DNA of 7,698 nt from Rickettsiales bacterium (GTDB taxonomy: Bacteria > Pseudomonadota > Alphaproteobacteria > Rickettsiales > UBA1997), in assembly GCA_031284025.1 (NCBI GenBank), contig JAITAR010000028.1:1-7698 (forward strand), given 5' to 3'. The translations under genes and the position numbers were made by a program. The notes below the pieces were generated by a model. That model saw only the letters and a program-made list of their open reading frames with translations, did not search any database and had not been told where the DNA came from. How positions within the stretch are numbered: position 1 is the stretch's first letter; each line of letters begins with the position of its first letter. Of this stretch, positions 1 to 6,825 are shown piece by piece.

Positions 1-288
1 TTGACTATGGCTCTAGATCTAGCCAATTTCAGACCATTCATATCCCTTGGCACCAGCTATCTACTGTCCTACTCCAATCCAGAGATCTCTGCCAGCCTCA
101 CAGAATACTCCAGCTCTGGCAAATTGAAAAGTAGAGGTACGGAGGTGGGCAAACTGTCTGGCTCTGTGGCTCTGGGCTGCAGCTATCAGTTGGCTAAAAA
201 TGTGTCAGTTTCTTTGGGTGGCAGCTATCGAGGTGCTAGTGGCTATAGATCTTTCTCTGTTGGTGCCACAGCCAACTATAGTTTCTAG
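1..288 (+). CDS. C-terminal part of an outer-membrane beta-barrel / autotransporter-like protein (5' end outside window)
   Basis: The reading frame is open from the first base and ends at TAG 286-288, so this is the last ~95 residues of a longer gene. The TTG at base 1 and the ATG at 7 are probably internal codons. The segment reads as alternating hydrophobic and polar residues rich in Gly, Ser and Tyr, with hairpin-like stretches such as ALGCSYQLAKNVSVSLGGSY, and it ends in Asn-Tyr-Ser-Phe. A terminal Phe after an amphipathic strand is the known recognition signal for the BAM assembly machinery, so an outer-membrane location is a reasonable inference. Autotransporter translocator domains look much like this, but plain porin-like barrels do too, and the passenger or N-terminal part cannot be seen. 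No specific function can be given. It lies upstream of acpP in the same direction, but acpP has its own promoter, so the two need not be cotranscribed. Confidence 0.6.
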   Translation: MTMALDLANFRPFISLGTSYLLSYSNPEISASLTEYSSSGKLKSRGTEVGKLSGSVALGCSYQLAKNVSVSLGGSYRGASGYRSFSVGATANYSF

Positions 289-298
289 TGTTCAAGTT

Positions 299-318
299 TA
301 TAGGTCCTGTATAGGTCC
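299..318 (+). repeat. 9-bp direct repeat (TATAGGTCC x2, 11-bp period) upstream of the acpP promoter
   Basis: TATAGGTCC occurs at 299-307 and again, exactly, at 310-318, separated by TG. The 11-bp period is about one helical turn, so a protein could contact both copies on the same DNA face. The second copy ends 12 bp before the predicted acpP -35 box, a common position for an activator or repressor site. No known operator is recognised. The repeat is seen directly; a regulatory role is inference. Confidence 0.45.
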
Positions 319-330
319 AAACACGGTGAG

Positions 331-359
331 TTGACTTTTTATATTTCATATTGTAGACT
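331..359 (+). promoter_or_regulatory. Predicted sigma-70-type promoter for acpP(-fabF)
   Basis: A -35 box TTGACT (331-336, five of six matches to consensus) is followed by a 17-bp AT-rich spacer and a -10 box TAGACT (354-359, four of six matches). Transcription would start near 366, leaving a leader of about 24 nt before the acpP ATG at 390. The ideal spacing and the position in the only gap before acpP support the call, although the -10 box is imperfect. Confidence 0.6.
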
Positions 360-389
360 GGGGTAGTCATTTTTAAAGAATGGTGGATT

Positions 390-623
390 ATGAGTGATAT
401 TTTTGATAGAGTAAAAAAGATTGTCGTTAAGAATTTGAAAGTTGAAGAGTCAAAGATCAAGGAGGACAGTAGCTTTGTGGAGGATCTTGGCGCCGATAGT
501 CTAGATCAGGTAGAGCTGGTTATGGACTTTGAGGAAGAGTTTGGTATTGAGATTCCTGATAATATCGCGGAAAAAATAACAACTATCAGGAAAGCCGTTG
601 AGTATATAGAGCAGAACGGTTAG
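390..623 (+). CDS. acpP: Acyl carrier protein
   Basis: This 77-residue acidic protein is the carrier that holds growing fatty acyl chains as thioesters during type II fatty-acid synthesis in the cytoplasm. The hallmark GADSLDQVELVM motif is present, with Ser37 as the expected attachment site for 4'-phosphopantetheine. It is followed by the conserved helix II/III region (FEEEFGIEIPDNIAEKI). The length is normal for the family. The ATG at 390 gives the usual MSD-type N-terminus; a weak purine-rich stretch GGTGG (382-386) precedes it closely, so the ribosome-binding site is not strong. The gene ends in tandem stops, TAG TAA. fabF follows 73 bp downstream on the same strand, the classical acpP-fabF order, and its product uses this carrier. 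A good promoter sits directly upstream. Identification is secure. Confidence 0.97.
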   Translation: MSDIFDRVKKIVVKNLKVEESKIKEDSSFVEDLGADSLDQVELVMDFEEEFGIEIPDNIAEKITTIRKAVEYIEQNG

Positions 624-696
624 TAATATTAGGCGTTTCTAAACTTTCAAGCACGATTTTGTGTAGTTTTTGTAATCAATCTATTGCATTTATTTA

Positions 697-1980
697 ATGG
701 AGAGGAGAGTAGTAGTTACAGGGGTTGGTGCGTTGACTCCGGTTGGACTAAATTGTTCAGAGACGTGGGATAGCATAGTCAACTCGAGGAGCGGGATAAG
801 AAGAATCAGCAAAATAGAAAACATAGGAGAACAGCCTGATAGTGTTAGCAAAGTAGCTGGAGAGATTGTCGTAGACGAAAATAGGCCGGGGGCTTTTAAT
901 CCGGACTACCTTTTCTCCGATAAGAAAGATGTGAATAAAACTGATGAGTTCATATGGTACGGCTTAGCGGCTGCCAGGGAAGCTATTGTCGATGCAGGGC
1001 TGGAAAGTGAAAGAGCTGACGACGAGCTGGGTAGAATTGGCGTAATTATGGGTTCCGGTGTTGGTGGTCTGAAACGAATACAGAACATCGGCATCGATTC
1101 TCACAGAAGAGGAATAAAGAAAATTAGTCCATTTTACGTTCCGCAGATTCTCATCAATATGACAGCTGGTCACATATCCATAATGTATGGTTTTAGAGGA
1201 CCAAGTTTGGCTCTGTCGACCGCCTGCTCCACTGGTACCCATGCGATAGGTGAGGCTATGCTAATGATTAAAAGGGGAGATGCGGATGTTATGATTGCCG
1301 GGAGTAGTGAAGCTCCCATATGTGCTCTGGGTGTTGGAGGATTCTCATCCATGCATGCACTGTCGACTAAATTTAATGATGAGCCAGAAAAAGCCTCCAG
1401 ACCGTGGGATAGGGATAGAGATGGCTTTGTCATGGCAGAAGGCGCTGCTGTGGTGGTTTTGGAGGAATACGGGCATGCAAAGAAAAGAAATGCAAGGATA
1501 TATTGCGAAGCCGTTGGCTATGGAGCAAGCAGCGACGCCTATCATATAACCTCTCCCGATCCAAAGGGCAGAGGTGCAAAGAAAGCTATGGAGATAGCTT
1601 TGGAAAAAGCTGGTTTAAATCCTGAGGATATAGATTATATCAATGCCCATGGCACATCTACCGTAATTGGCGATAGCATCGAGTTTGCTGCCGTTAGGGA
1701 CGTTTTCTATAGTTCAAGTGATAGAGTTCTGATGTCATCAACCAAATCATCGATAGGGCACATGTTGGGTGCTGCAGGTTCGGTGGAAGCCGTTTTTCTG
1801 GTAAAAGCGATTGAGAGCGGAATAGCACCTCCAACACTTAACTTGGATAATTTGGATGAAAATTGCCATGGCATAGATCTAGTCCCTAAAGTAGCTCGAG
1901 AAAAGAAGATTATTTGCGCACTCTCTAATTCGTTCGGCTTTGGTGGTACAAATGCTACCATCATTATGAAAAAGATTTAA
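697..1980 (+). CDS. fabF: Beta-ketoacyl-[acyl-carrier-protein] synthase II
   Basis: FabF condenses malonyl-ACP with acyl-ACP, the chain-elongation step of type II fatty-acid synthesis, and helps set membrane fluidity by elongating unsaturated chains. The 427-residue protein has the complete thiolase-fold catalytic set: the nucleophile Cys177 in STACSTGTHA, His318 in NAHGTST, Lys350 and His355 in STKSSIGHMLGAAG, and the glycine-rich GFGGTN loop (414-419) near the C-terminus. The segment RPWDRDRDGFVMAEGA (235-250) is also typical. The length is close to the usual 410-420 residues, with a slightly long loop around residues 45-80. The ATG at 697 begins MERRVVVTGVG, matching the family start, but no Shine-Dalgarno sequence precedes it. 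Stops are in tandem (TAA TAG). It is probably cotranscribed with acpP, and a tRNA-Thr gene starts 6 bp after its stop. fabD and fabG, often in this cluster, are absent from the window. Confidence 0.96.
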   Translation: MERRVVVTGVGALTPVGLNCSETWDSIVNSRSGIRRISKIENIGEQPDSVSKVAGEIVVDENRPGAFNPDYLFSDKKDVNKTDEFIWYGLAAAREAIVDAGLESERADDELGRIGVIMGSGVGGLKRIQNIGIDSHRRGIKKISPFYVPQILINMTAGHISIMYGFRGPSLALSTACSTGTHAIGEAMLMIKRGDADVMIAGSSEAPICALGVGGFSSMHALSTKFNDEPEKASRPWDRDRDGFVMAEGAAVVVLEEYGHAKKRNARIYCEAVGYGASSDAYHITSPDPKGRGAKKAMEIALEKAGLNPEDIDYINAHGTSTVIGDSIEFAAVRDVFYSSSDRVLMSSTKSSIGHMLGAAGSVEAVFLVKAIESGIAPPTLNLDNLDENCHGIDLVPKVAREKKIICALSNSFGFGGTNATIIMKKI

Positions 1981-1986
1981 TAGTCA

Positions 1987-2062
1987 GCCGCTATAGCTCA
2001 GCTGGTAGAGCAACACATTGGTAATGTGTAGGTCGCGGGTTCAATTCCCGCTAACGGCACCA
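1987..2062 (+). tRNA. tRNA-Thr (anticodon GGU), CCA encoded
   Basis: The 76-nt sequence folds as a standard cloverleaf: acceptor 5' strand GCCGCTA (1987-1993), D-arm GCTC/GAGC (1996-1999 with 2008-2011), anticodon stem ACACA/TGTGT around loop TTGGTAA with anticodon GGT at 2020-2022, a 5-nt variable loop, and T-arm GCGGG/CCCGC around TTCAATT. The 3' acceptor strand TAACGGC is followed by A73 and an encoded CCA (2060-2062). GGU reads the Thr codons ACC and ACU. One acceptor pair is a mismatch: C5 (1991) opposite A68 (2054). All other stems pair. It begins 6 bp after the fabF stop, so it may be processed from the fabF transcript; no separate promoter was found. Confidence 0.95.
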
Positions 2063-2132
2063 CCATCAGGGGATTTTAAGAATTTAAACTATTTGATTTC
2101 ACCCGAAAACCGCTTCCGATGATCTATAAAGT

Positions 2133-4883
2133 CTAATTGGTGCCGCAGCACTGCTTATATTTTTTCCCGGAGCCGCAGGGACAAGGATTATTTCTACCAA
2201 CTCTACCCCAGGTTGATCTATTGTTAGGATCGATTTTCGACGTGGTCCTTGAGACTACCGTCTCTTGTTTGCCAACATCTTCTATTAGGCCGGCCTTCTG
2301 TTTCTGTATCAGATCCATGCCATCAACCAATCTCTGCTCAATTTCCTGTAAATTGCTTTCATCTCTGTGTAGCTTTAGCCTTCCACTAGTCTCGTCTTCC
2401 ATAGATATCTTAACTTTCGCTAATATTGATATGGTTTCCTCATCAACGTTGCCCATTAGAGCCTCAAACAGATCGTAGGCTTCTCTTTTGAATTCCAACA
2501 GTGGATCCTTTTGACCGTAGGCTCTCAGACCTATACTCTGCCTAATCTTATCTAGATTATATAAATGATCTTTCCACAGCCTATCTATCGTTAGCAAAAA
2601 TATATCCTTTTGCATGGTTTCTATAGCAGCACTGCCGTAGGTCTCGACTTTACCGGCAAACAATTTTTTCACATCATTTCCAAGCAAATTCAACACTTTT
2701 TCTGGGCTAATCCTTGGATCACCCTTCATATAGTCGTCAAGAGCAAAATTTATTCCATAGATACGCATTACCTCTCCCTTCAGGCCATCCACGTCGTAAT
2801 CCGTCGTCTGGACATTCTTTGGAATAAATGAGCTAACCAATTCATTGTTTTTCTTATCTATTATGTAACTTATCTCATCGGAGATTGATTCGGAGAACAT
2901 TATGTCTCGCCTCAGTTCAAAAATGACTCTTCTCTGCGTGTTTACAACGTCATCGTATTTCAGCACATTTTTTCGTGTTTCGTAGTGCATGTTTTCAACT
3001 TTCTTCTGGGCTTTCTCCAATGACCTACTTATCCAAGGATGAAATATGGCTTCGTCATCTTTCAGACCAAGTTTGTTAAGAATTCCAGTTAACTTGTCGG
3101 ATCCAAATATTCTCATAAGATCATCATCCAAAGACAGAAAAAATTTCGATATACCTATGTCCCCCTGCCTACCCGATCTACCACGCAGCTGATTATCTAT
3201 CCTTCTACTCTCATGTCTCTCGGTGCCAAGTATGTAAAGTCCACCCGAATCAATGACTACCTGTTTATTCATTTTATTTTCTTCCAAAAGTTCACTAATT
3301 GCTAATTTTTTCTGTTCCGCAGTCATATCTTCGCTAGTTTCTATGTCGTGAATTTCAAAATCCTCGGAGCCACCAAGTTTAATGTCGGTTCCTCTACCAG
3401 CCATATTCGTGGCTATGGTGACCATTGACGGTTTGCCAGCCTGGGCTATTATATACGCTTCCTTTTCATGATACTTTGCGTTAAGTACATTATGTGGAAT
3501 TTTACTATCTTTGAGTAACTTAGATAATCTTTCCGATTTCTCTATGCTGACAGTCCCAGCCAAAACCGGCTGTTTTCTGCTATAGCAATCTTTTATTTGC
3601 TCTACTATTGCTGCATACTTAGCCTTTTCGTTTTTATAGATTACATCATCCTCATCCCTTCTGTTTACCGGTACATTCGTTGGTATTTCAATAGTTTTTA
3701 GATTGTATATGTAGTCAAATTCCGTAGCCTCGGTGACAGCTGTTCCAGTCATGCCAGCCAGCTTAGGATACATTCGAAAATAATTCTGATAGGTGATGCT
3801 TGCCAAAGTTTGATTTTCGTTGCGAATCTTAACTCCCTCTTTAGCTTCTAGAGCCTGATGAAGACCATCGGAAAATCTTCTATTTTCCATTATTCTACCG
3901 GTAAATTCGTCAACCAGAAGAACCTGGCCATCCTTTACCATATAGTCCACATCATTTTTAAAAAGCCTGTGAGCCTTCATTGCCTGATTCAGGTGATGCA
4001 CCACATTTACGTACTTTATATCGTAGAGATTGTCACCTGGCGCGATAATGCCGCTATCTTGCAGTACTTTTTCAACGTACTCGGTACCATCTTCGGTTAA
4101 AACCACGGTTCTCTCTTTTTCATCAATTATAAAGAAAGAGCTGTCAATGTCTCTAACGACACTATCTATTTTTAGATATAATTCCGAATTATCATCTGTA
4201 GAGCCAGATATTATAAGAGGAGTTCTAGCTTCATCTATTAAAATGGAATCAACTTCATCAACGATGGCAAAATTAAAATCCCTCTGGCATAGCTCATTTT
4301 TATTTATTTTCATATTGTCTCTCAGGTGGTCGAAGCCAAATTCACTGTTGGTTCCATAGGTTATATCGCAGCCATATGCTTCCCTGCGCCGTTTATCTGT
4401 CATATTTTGTAATATACAGCCAACGTTTAAACCTAGAAAACTGTACACCTGCCCCATCCACTCTGAGTCACGCTTCGCCAGATAATCATTGACGGTAACT
4501 ATGTGAACTCCCTTTTCTTCCAGAGAATTCAGATAGGCAGAAAAAACTGCAACAAAGGTTTTGCCTTCCCCTGTCTTCATCTCCGCTATTTTACCCTGAT
4601 GCAGAACTATCGCACCCATTAGTTGGACATCAAAGGCTCTGAGACCAAGGGTTCTTTTCCCGGCTTCCCGAACGATGGCAAATGCCCGTGGCAGTATCGT
4701 ATCCAGCGATTCCCCCTCTTTCAAAAGGGATTTAAGCACCGTAGTCTGTTGCCCTAGCTCTTGGTCACTAAAATTTGAATAGTGTTCCTCCAAACTGTTA
4801 ATTTCTCTAACGGTCCCCGTCAACTTCTTTATTTCCCTCTCACTACCTGATCCAAACAACTTCAGCCTTATATTTTTAAACAT
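2133..4883 (-). CDS. secA: Protein translocase subunit SecA (preprotein translocase ATPase)
   Basis: SecA is the ATP-driven motor that pushes unfolded preproteins through the SecYEG channel in the inner membrane. The 916-residue product is full length. It shows, in order: the N-terminal helix and FGS motif; Walker A MKTGEGKT (102-109); a DEVD Walker B-type box (209-212) followed by SILIDEARTPLIISG; the preprotein-binding region (about 225-370); the second nucleotide-binding domain with MAGRGTDIKLGG (494-505) and RGRSGRQGD (567-575); the helical scaffold and IRA1 region around LWKDHLYNLDKIRQSIGLRA (769-788); and a C-terminal zinc-binding tail with Cys901, Cys903, Cys912 and Cys913 in the CPCGSGKKYKQCC pattern. 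That tail normally binds SecB and phospholipid. The ATG at 4883 gives the expected MFKNIRLKLFGS start; no clear Shine-Dalgarno precedes it. The stop is TAG at 2133-2135. The gene converges on tRNA-Thr and diverges from fhs. Confidence 0.98.
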   Translation of the reverse strand: MFKNIRLKLFGSGSEREIKKLTGTVREINSLEEHYSNFSDQELGQQTTVLKSLLKEGESLDTILPRAFAIVREAGKRTLGLRAFDVQLMGAIVLHQGKIAEMKTGEGKTFVAVFSAYLNSLEEKGVHIVTVNDYLAKRDSEWMGQVYSFLGLNVGCILQNMTDKRRREAYGCDITYGTNSEFGFDHLRDNMKINKNELCQRDFNFAIVDEVDSILIDEARTPLIISGSTDDNSELYLKIDSVVRDIDSSFFIIDEKERTVVLTEDGTEYVEKVLQDSGIIAPGDNLYDIKYVNVVHHLNQAMKAHRLFKNDVDYMVKDGQVLLVDEFTGRIMENRRFSDGLHQALEAKEGVKIRNENQTLASITYQNYFRMYPKLAGMTGTAVTEATEFDYIYNLKTIEIPTNVPVNRRDEDDVIYKNEKAKYAAIVEQIKDCYSRKQPVLAGTVSIEKSERLSKLLKDSKIPHNVLNAKYHEKEAYIIAQAGKPSMVTIATNMAGRGTDIKLGGSEDFEIHDIETSEDMTAEQKKLAISELLEENKMNKQVVIDSGGLYILGTERHESRRIDNQLRGRSGRQGDIGISKFFLSLDDDLMRIFGSDKLTGILNKLGLKDDEAIFHPWISRSLEKAQKKVENMHYETRKNVLKYDDVVNTQRRVIFELRRDIMFSESISDEISYIIDKKNNELVSSFIPKNVQTTDYDVDGLKGEVMRIYGINFALDDYMKGDPRISPEKVLNLLGNDVKKLFAGKVETYGSAAIETMQKDIFLLTIDRLWKDHLYNLDKIRQSIGLRAYGQKDPLLEFKREAYDLFEALMGNVDEETISILAKVKISMEDETSGRLKLHRDESNLQEIEQRLVDGMDLIQKQKAGLIEDVGKQETVVSRTTSKIDPNNRSTWGRVGRNNPCPCGSGKKYKQCCGTN

Positions 4884-4915
4884 CGTATCAATCTAAAAGA
4901 ATTATGCTGTGTTGG

Positions 4916-4944
4916 ATAATATAATTTATAAAAAGATTTTTCAA
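4916..4944 (-). promoter_or_regulatory. Predicted sigma-70-type promoter for secA
   Basis: On the minus strand, TTGAAA (4944-4939, five of six matches) is followed by a 17-bp AT-rich spacer and TATTAT (4921-4916, five of six). Transcription would start near 4909, about 26 nt before the secA ATG. Both boxes and the spacing are good. The AT-rich setting allows chance matches to the -10 box, so confidence is moderate. No SecM-like leader peptide or other arrest element is visible between this site and secA. Confidence 0.6.
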
Positions 4945-5083
4945 CAAATTAGTTTTAAATTAAAGTGAAATAACAACTAAAGGCCACAAACACATAAAAA
5001 AACACTCCATCATAAGCACTTTTCTATAGAGGATGAAGCGAGTTTGTCGAGTAACAATAGAATTTTTTTCCAAAAATAATGCG

Positions 5084-5112
5084 TTGGAATTTTAAATAGA
5101 TATATTTATAAT
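5084..5112 (+). promoter_or_regulatory. Predicted sigma-70-type promoter for fhs
   Basis: TTGGAA (5084-5089, four of six matches to the -35 consensus) is followed by a 17-bp spacer and a perfect -10 box TATAAT (5107-5112). Transcription would begin near 5119, which is 14 nt before the possible TTG start (5133) or 29 nt before the GTG start (5148) of fhs. The rest of the spacer between secA and fhs (about 4945-5083) is AT-rich, with no recognisable gene, riboswitch or strong hairpin. Confidence 0.6.
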
Positions 5113-5132
5113 TTTAGATAGCCTAAGAATGT

Positions 5133-6812
5133 TTGATTTTTGCTACAGTGATAGACATTGAAATTGCAAGGAGTATAAAAAAACGCAGAATTGTCGACAT
5201 TGCCAGAGATATAGGTTTGTCCGAAGATGATTTGGAATTATACGGAAACTTTAGGGCAAAAATTTCTCAGGCCGCCATTAGCAGAATTAGAGCTATGGAT
5301 AGCAGTGAAGGAAAACTCATTCTTGTCACGGCGCTAAACCCAACTCCTCTGGGAGAGGGTAAAACTACGTTGACAATAGGTCTGGGCCAAGGCTTTGGCA
5401 AACTCGGCAAAAAAGTTATCCTAACTCTGCGGGAACCATCGCTAGGTCCATGCTTTGGCATAAAGGGCGGTGCTACGGGGGGTGGCTACTCGCAGATGGT
5501 GCCAATGGAAGATATAAATTTACATTTTAACGGTGACATACATGCGGTGACGACTGCCCATAATCTTGTAGCAGCGCTGATAGATAATCATATAAATTTT
5601 GGCAATAGACTAAACATAGAAATGGTCAGCTGGAAGCGCGTCATGGACCTAAATGATAGAGCTCTAAGAAGTATAATAGTGGGCGTCGGCGAGAATGGTG
5701 GAGTCATTCGAGAGGATGGGTTTATGATTACCGTCGCATCGGAGATTATGGCTCTGCTGTGCCTATCAAGAGATATTTTAGATCTGAAGGATAGACTAGG
5801 CAGAGTGATCATTGGCTATGACACGTCCGGCGAAGCTGTTACTCTAGGTCAACTGGGAGTCGTTGGAAGTGTAGCTGCCCTACTGAAGGATGCTATAAAG
5901 CCAAATCTTGTGCAGACTCTAGAGGGAATACCTGTAATTGTGCATGGGGGGCCATTTGCAAACATTGCCCACGGCTGCAGTAGTATAATAGCTACGGAGA
6001 TAGCATTGAAGTTGGCCGACTATGTCGTTACAGAGGCTGGCTTTGGAGCAGATTTGGGTGCGGAGAAATTTTTCGACATAAAATGCAGAATAGCTGGATT
6101 GACACCAGCTGCAGTAGTTTTAGTGGCTAGCTGCAGAGCACTAAAGTACAATGGCGGCGTGGCTAAACAAGATCTTACCCAAGAAAACAGAGAAGCACTG
6201 AAAGTTGGTACATTGAATCTCGTGAGACACATCGAAAATTTGAAAAAATACAAAATTCCGATTGTAGTAGCTTTAAATAGGTTCAATTTTGATACTGCGG
6301 AGGAAATCGGAATTGTCAAAGATCTCTGTAAGAATTTGGCGGTAGAATTTTCTGTCTGCGAAGCCTGGGCCAAAGGAGGAAATGGTGCCATCGATCTAGC
6401 AGCCAAAGTTATTGGTGTCATAGAACATGGTGAGAATAATTTCACATTTCTCTACGGATTAGATTTGCCACTAGTAGATAAGATTAAAATAATAGCCAAA
6501 GAGATATATAGGGCAAAAGAGGTGCTGTTTTCTGCTAAAGCCCTCAAAAAATTGAAACAATACACAAAAAATGGTTTCGGCGGATTTTCCGTGTGTATGG
6601 CGAAAACCCAATACTCATTCAGTGATAATCCGGATATGTTGGGAACTCCGGAAAATTTTACCTTCACCGTTAACGATATAACCATCTCCGCTGGAGCCGG
6701 GTTTGTAGTGCCTATGGCCGGTGACATCATGACTATGCCTGGGCTACCAAAGGTGCCAAATGCCAATAGCATAGACATAGATGAAAATGGAGAAATAGTA
6801 GGACTACTATAA
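5133..6812 (+). CDS. fhs: Formate-tetrahydrofolate ligase (10-formyl-THF synthetase)
   Basis: The enzyme joins formate to tetrahydrofolate with ATP, giving 10-formyl-THF for purine and initiator formyl-methionine synthesis. The 559-residue frame has the normal bacterial length and lines up with the family end to end. It shows DIEIA near the N-terminus, the nucleotide-binding loop TPLGEGKTT (71-79), REPSLGPCFGIKGGATGGGY (100-119), VPMEDINLHFNGDIHAVT (123-140), HGGPFANIAHG (271-281), EAGFGADLGAEKF (301-313), MAKTQYSFSD (489-498) and DIMTMPGLPK (531-540). It looks intact. The start is uncertain: a stop codon at 5124 limits it to TTG 5133 or GTG 5148, and neither has a good Shine-Dalgarno. TTG gives an N-terminus of usual family length, whereas GTG fits the leader lengths seen for acpP and secA. 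It is transcribed divergently from secA and followed 13 bp later by the surface-protein gene. Confidence 0.97.
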   Translation: MIFATVIDIEIARSIKKRRIVDIARDIGLSEDDLELYGNFRAKISQAAISRIRAMDSSEGKLILVTALNPTPLGEGKTTLTIGLGQGFGKLGKKVILTLREPSLGPCFGIKGGATGGGYSQMVPMEDINLHFNGDIHAVTTAHNLVAALIDNHINFGNRLNIEMVSWKRVMDLNDRALRSIIVGVGENGGVIREDGFMITVASEIMALLCLSRDILDLKDRLGRVIIGYDTSGEAVTLGQLGVVGSVAALLKDAIKPNLVQTLEGIPVIVHGGPFANIAHGCSSIIATEIALKLADYVVTEAGFGADLGAEKFFDIKCRIAGLTPAAVVLVASCRALKYNGGVAKQDLTQENREALKVGTLNLVRHIENLKKYKIPIVVALNRFNFDTAEEIGIVKDLCKNLAVEFSVCEAWAKGGNGAIDLAAKVIGVIEHGENNFTFLYGLDLPLVDKIKIIAKEIYRAKEVLFSAKALKKLKQYTKNGFGGFSVCMAKTQYSFSDNPDMLGTPENFTFTVNDITISAGAGFVVPMAGDIMTMPGLPKVPNANSIDIDENGEIVGLL

Positions 6813-6825
6813 AACTTGATTATCC

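Noticed and set aside
236..460. 74-codon minus-strand frame covering the acpP control region
   Set aside because: It overlaps the end of the barrel gene, the promoter and the acpP start, and its translation resembles no protein family.
624..696. Separate promoter for fabF (TGTAAT at 671-676 as a -10 box)
   Set aside because: The only upstream -35-like element, TTTCAA at 645-650, is weak and 20 bp away, so cotranscription with acpP is simpler.
2075..2088. Small inverted repeat TTTAA/TTAAA as a terminator between tRNA-Thr and secA
   Set aside because: The stem is five A-T pairs with no GC content and no following T run on either strand, so it is too weak.
2137..2478. 113-codon plus-strand frame antisense to the end of secA
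   Set aside because: It lies wholly opposite conserved SecA, including the zinc tail, and its translation has no recognisable domain.
5129..5161. Ten-codon ATG frame overlapping the fhs start, as a possible leader peptide
   Set aside because: There is no ribosome-binding site, no run of regulatory codons and no attenuator hairpin; a frame this short is expected by chance.
6020..6445. 141-codon open frame on the minus strand inside fhs
   Set aside because: It lies entirely within the well-conserved fhs coding sequence, matches no family I know and has no promoter or ribosome-binding site; it is a shadow frame.
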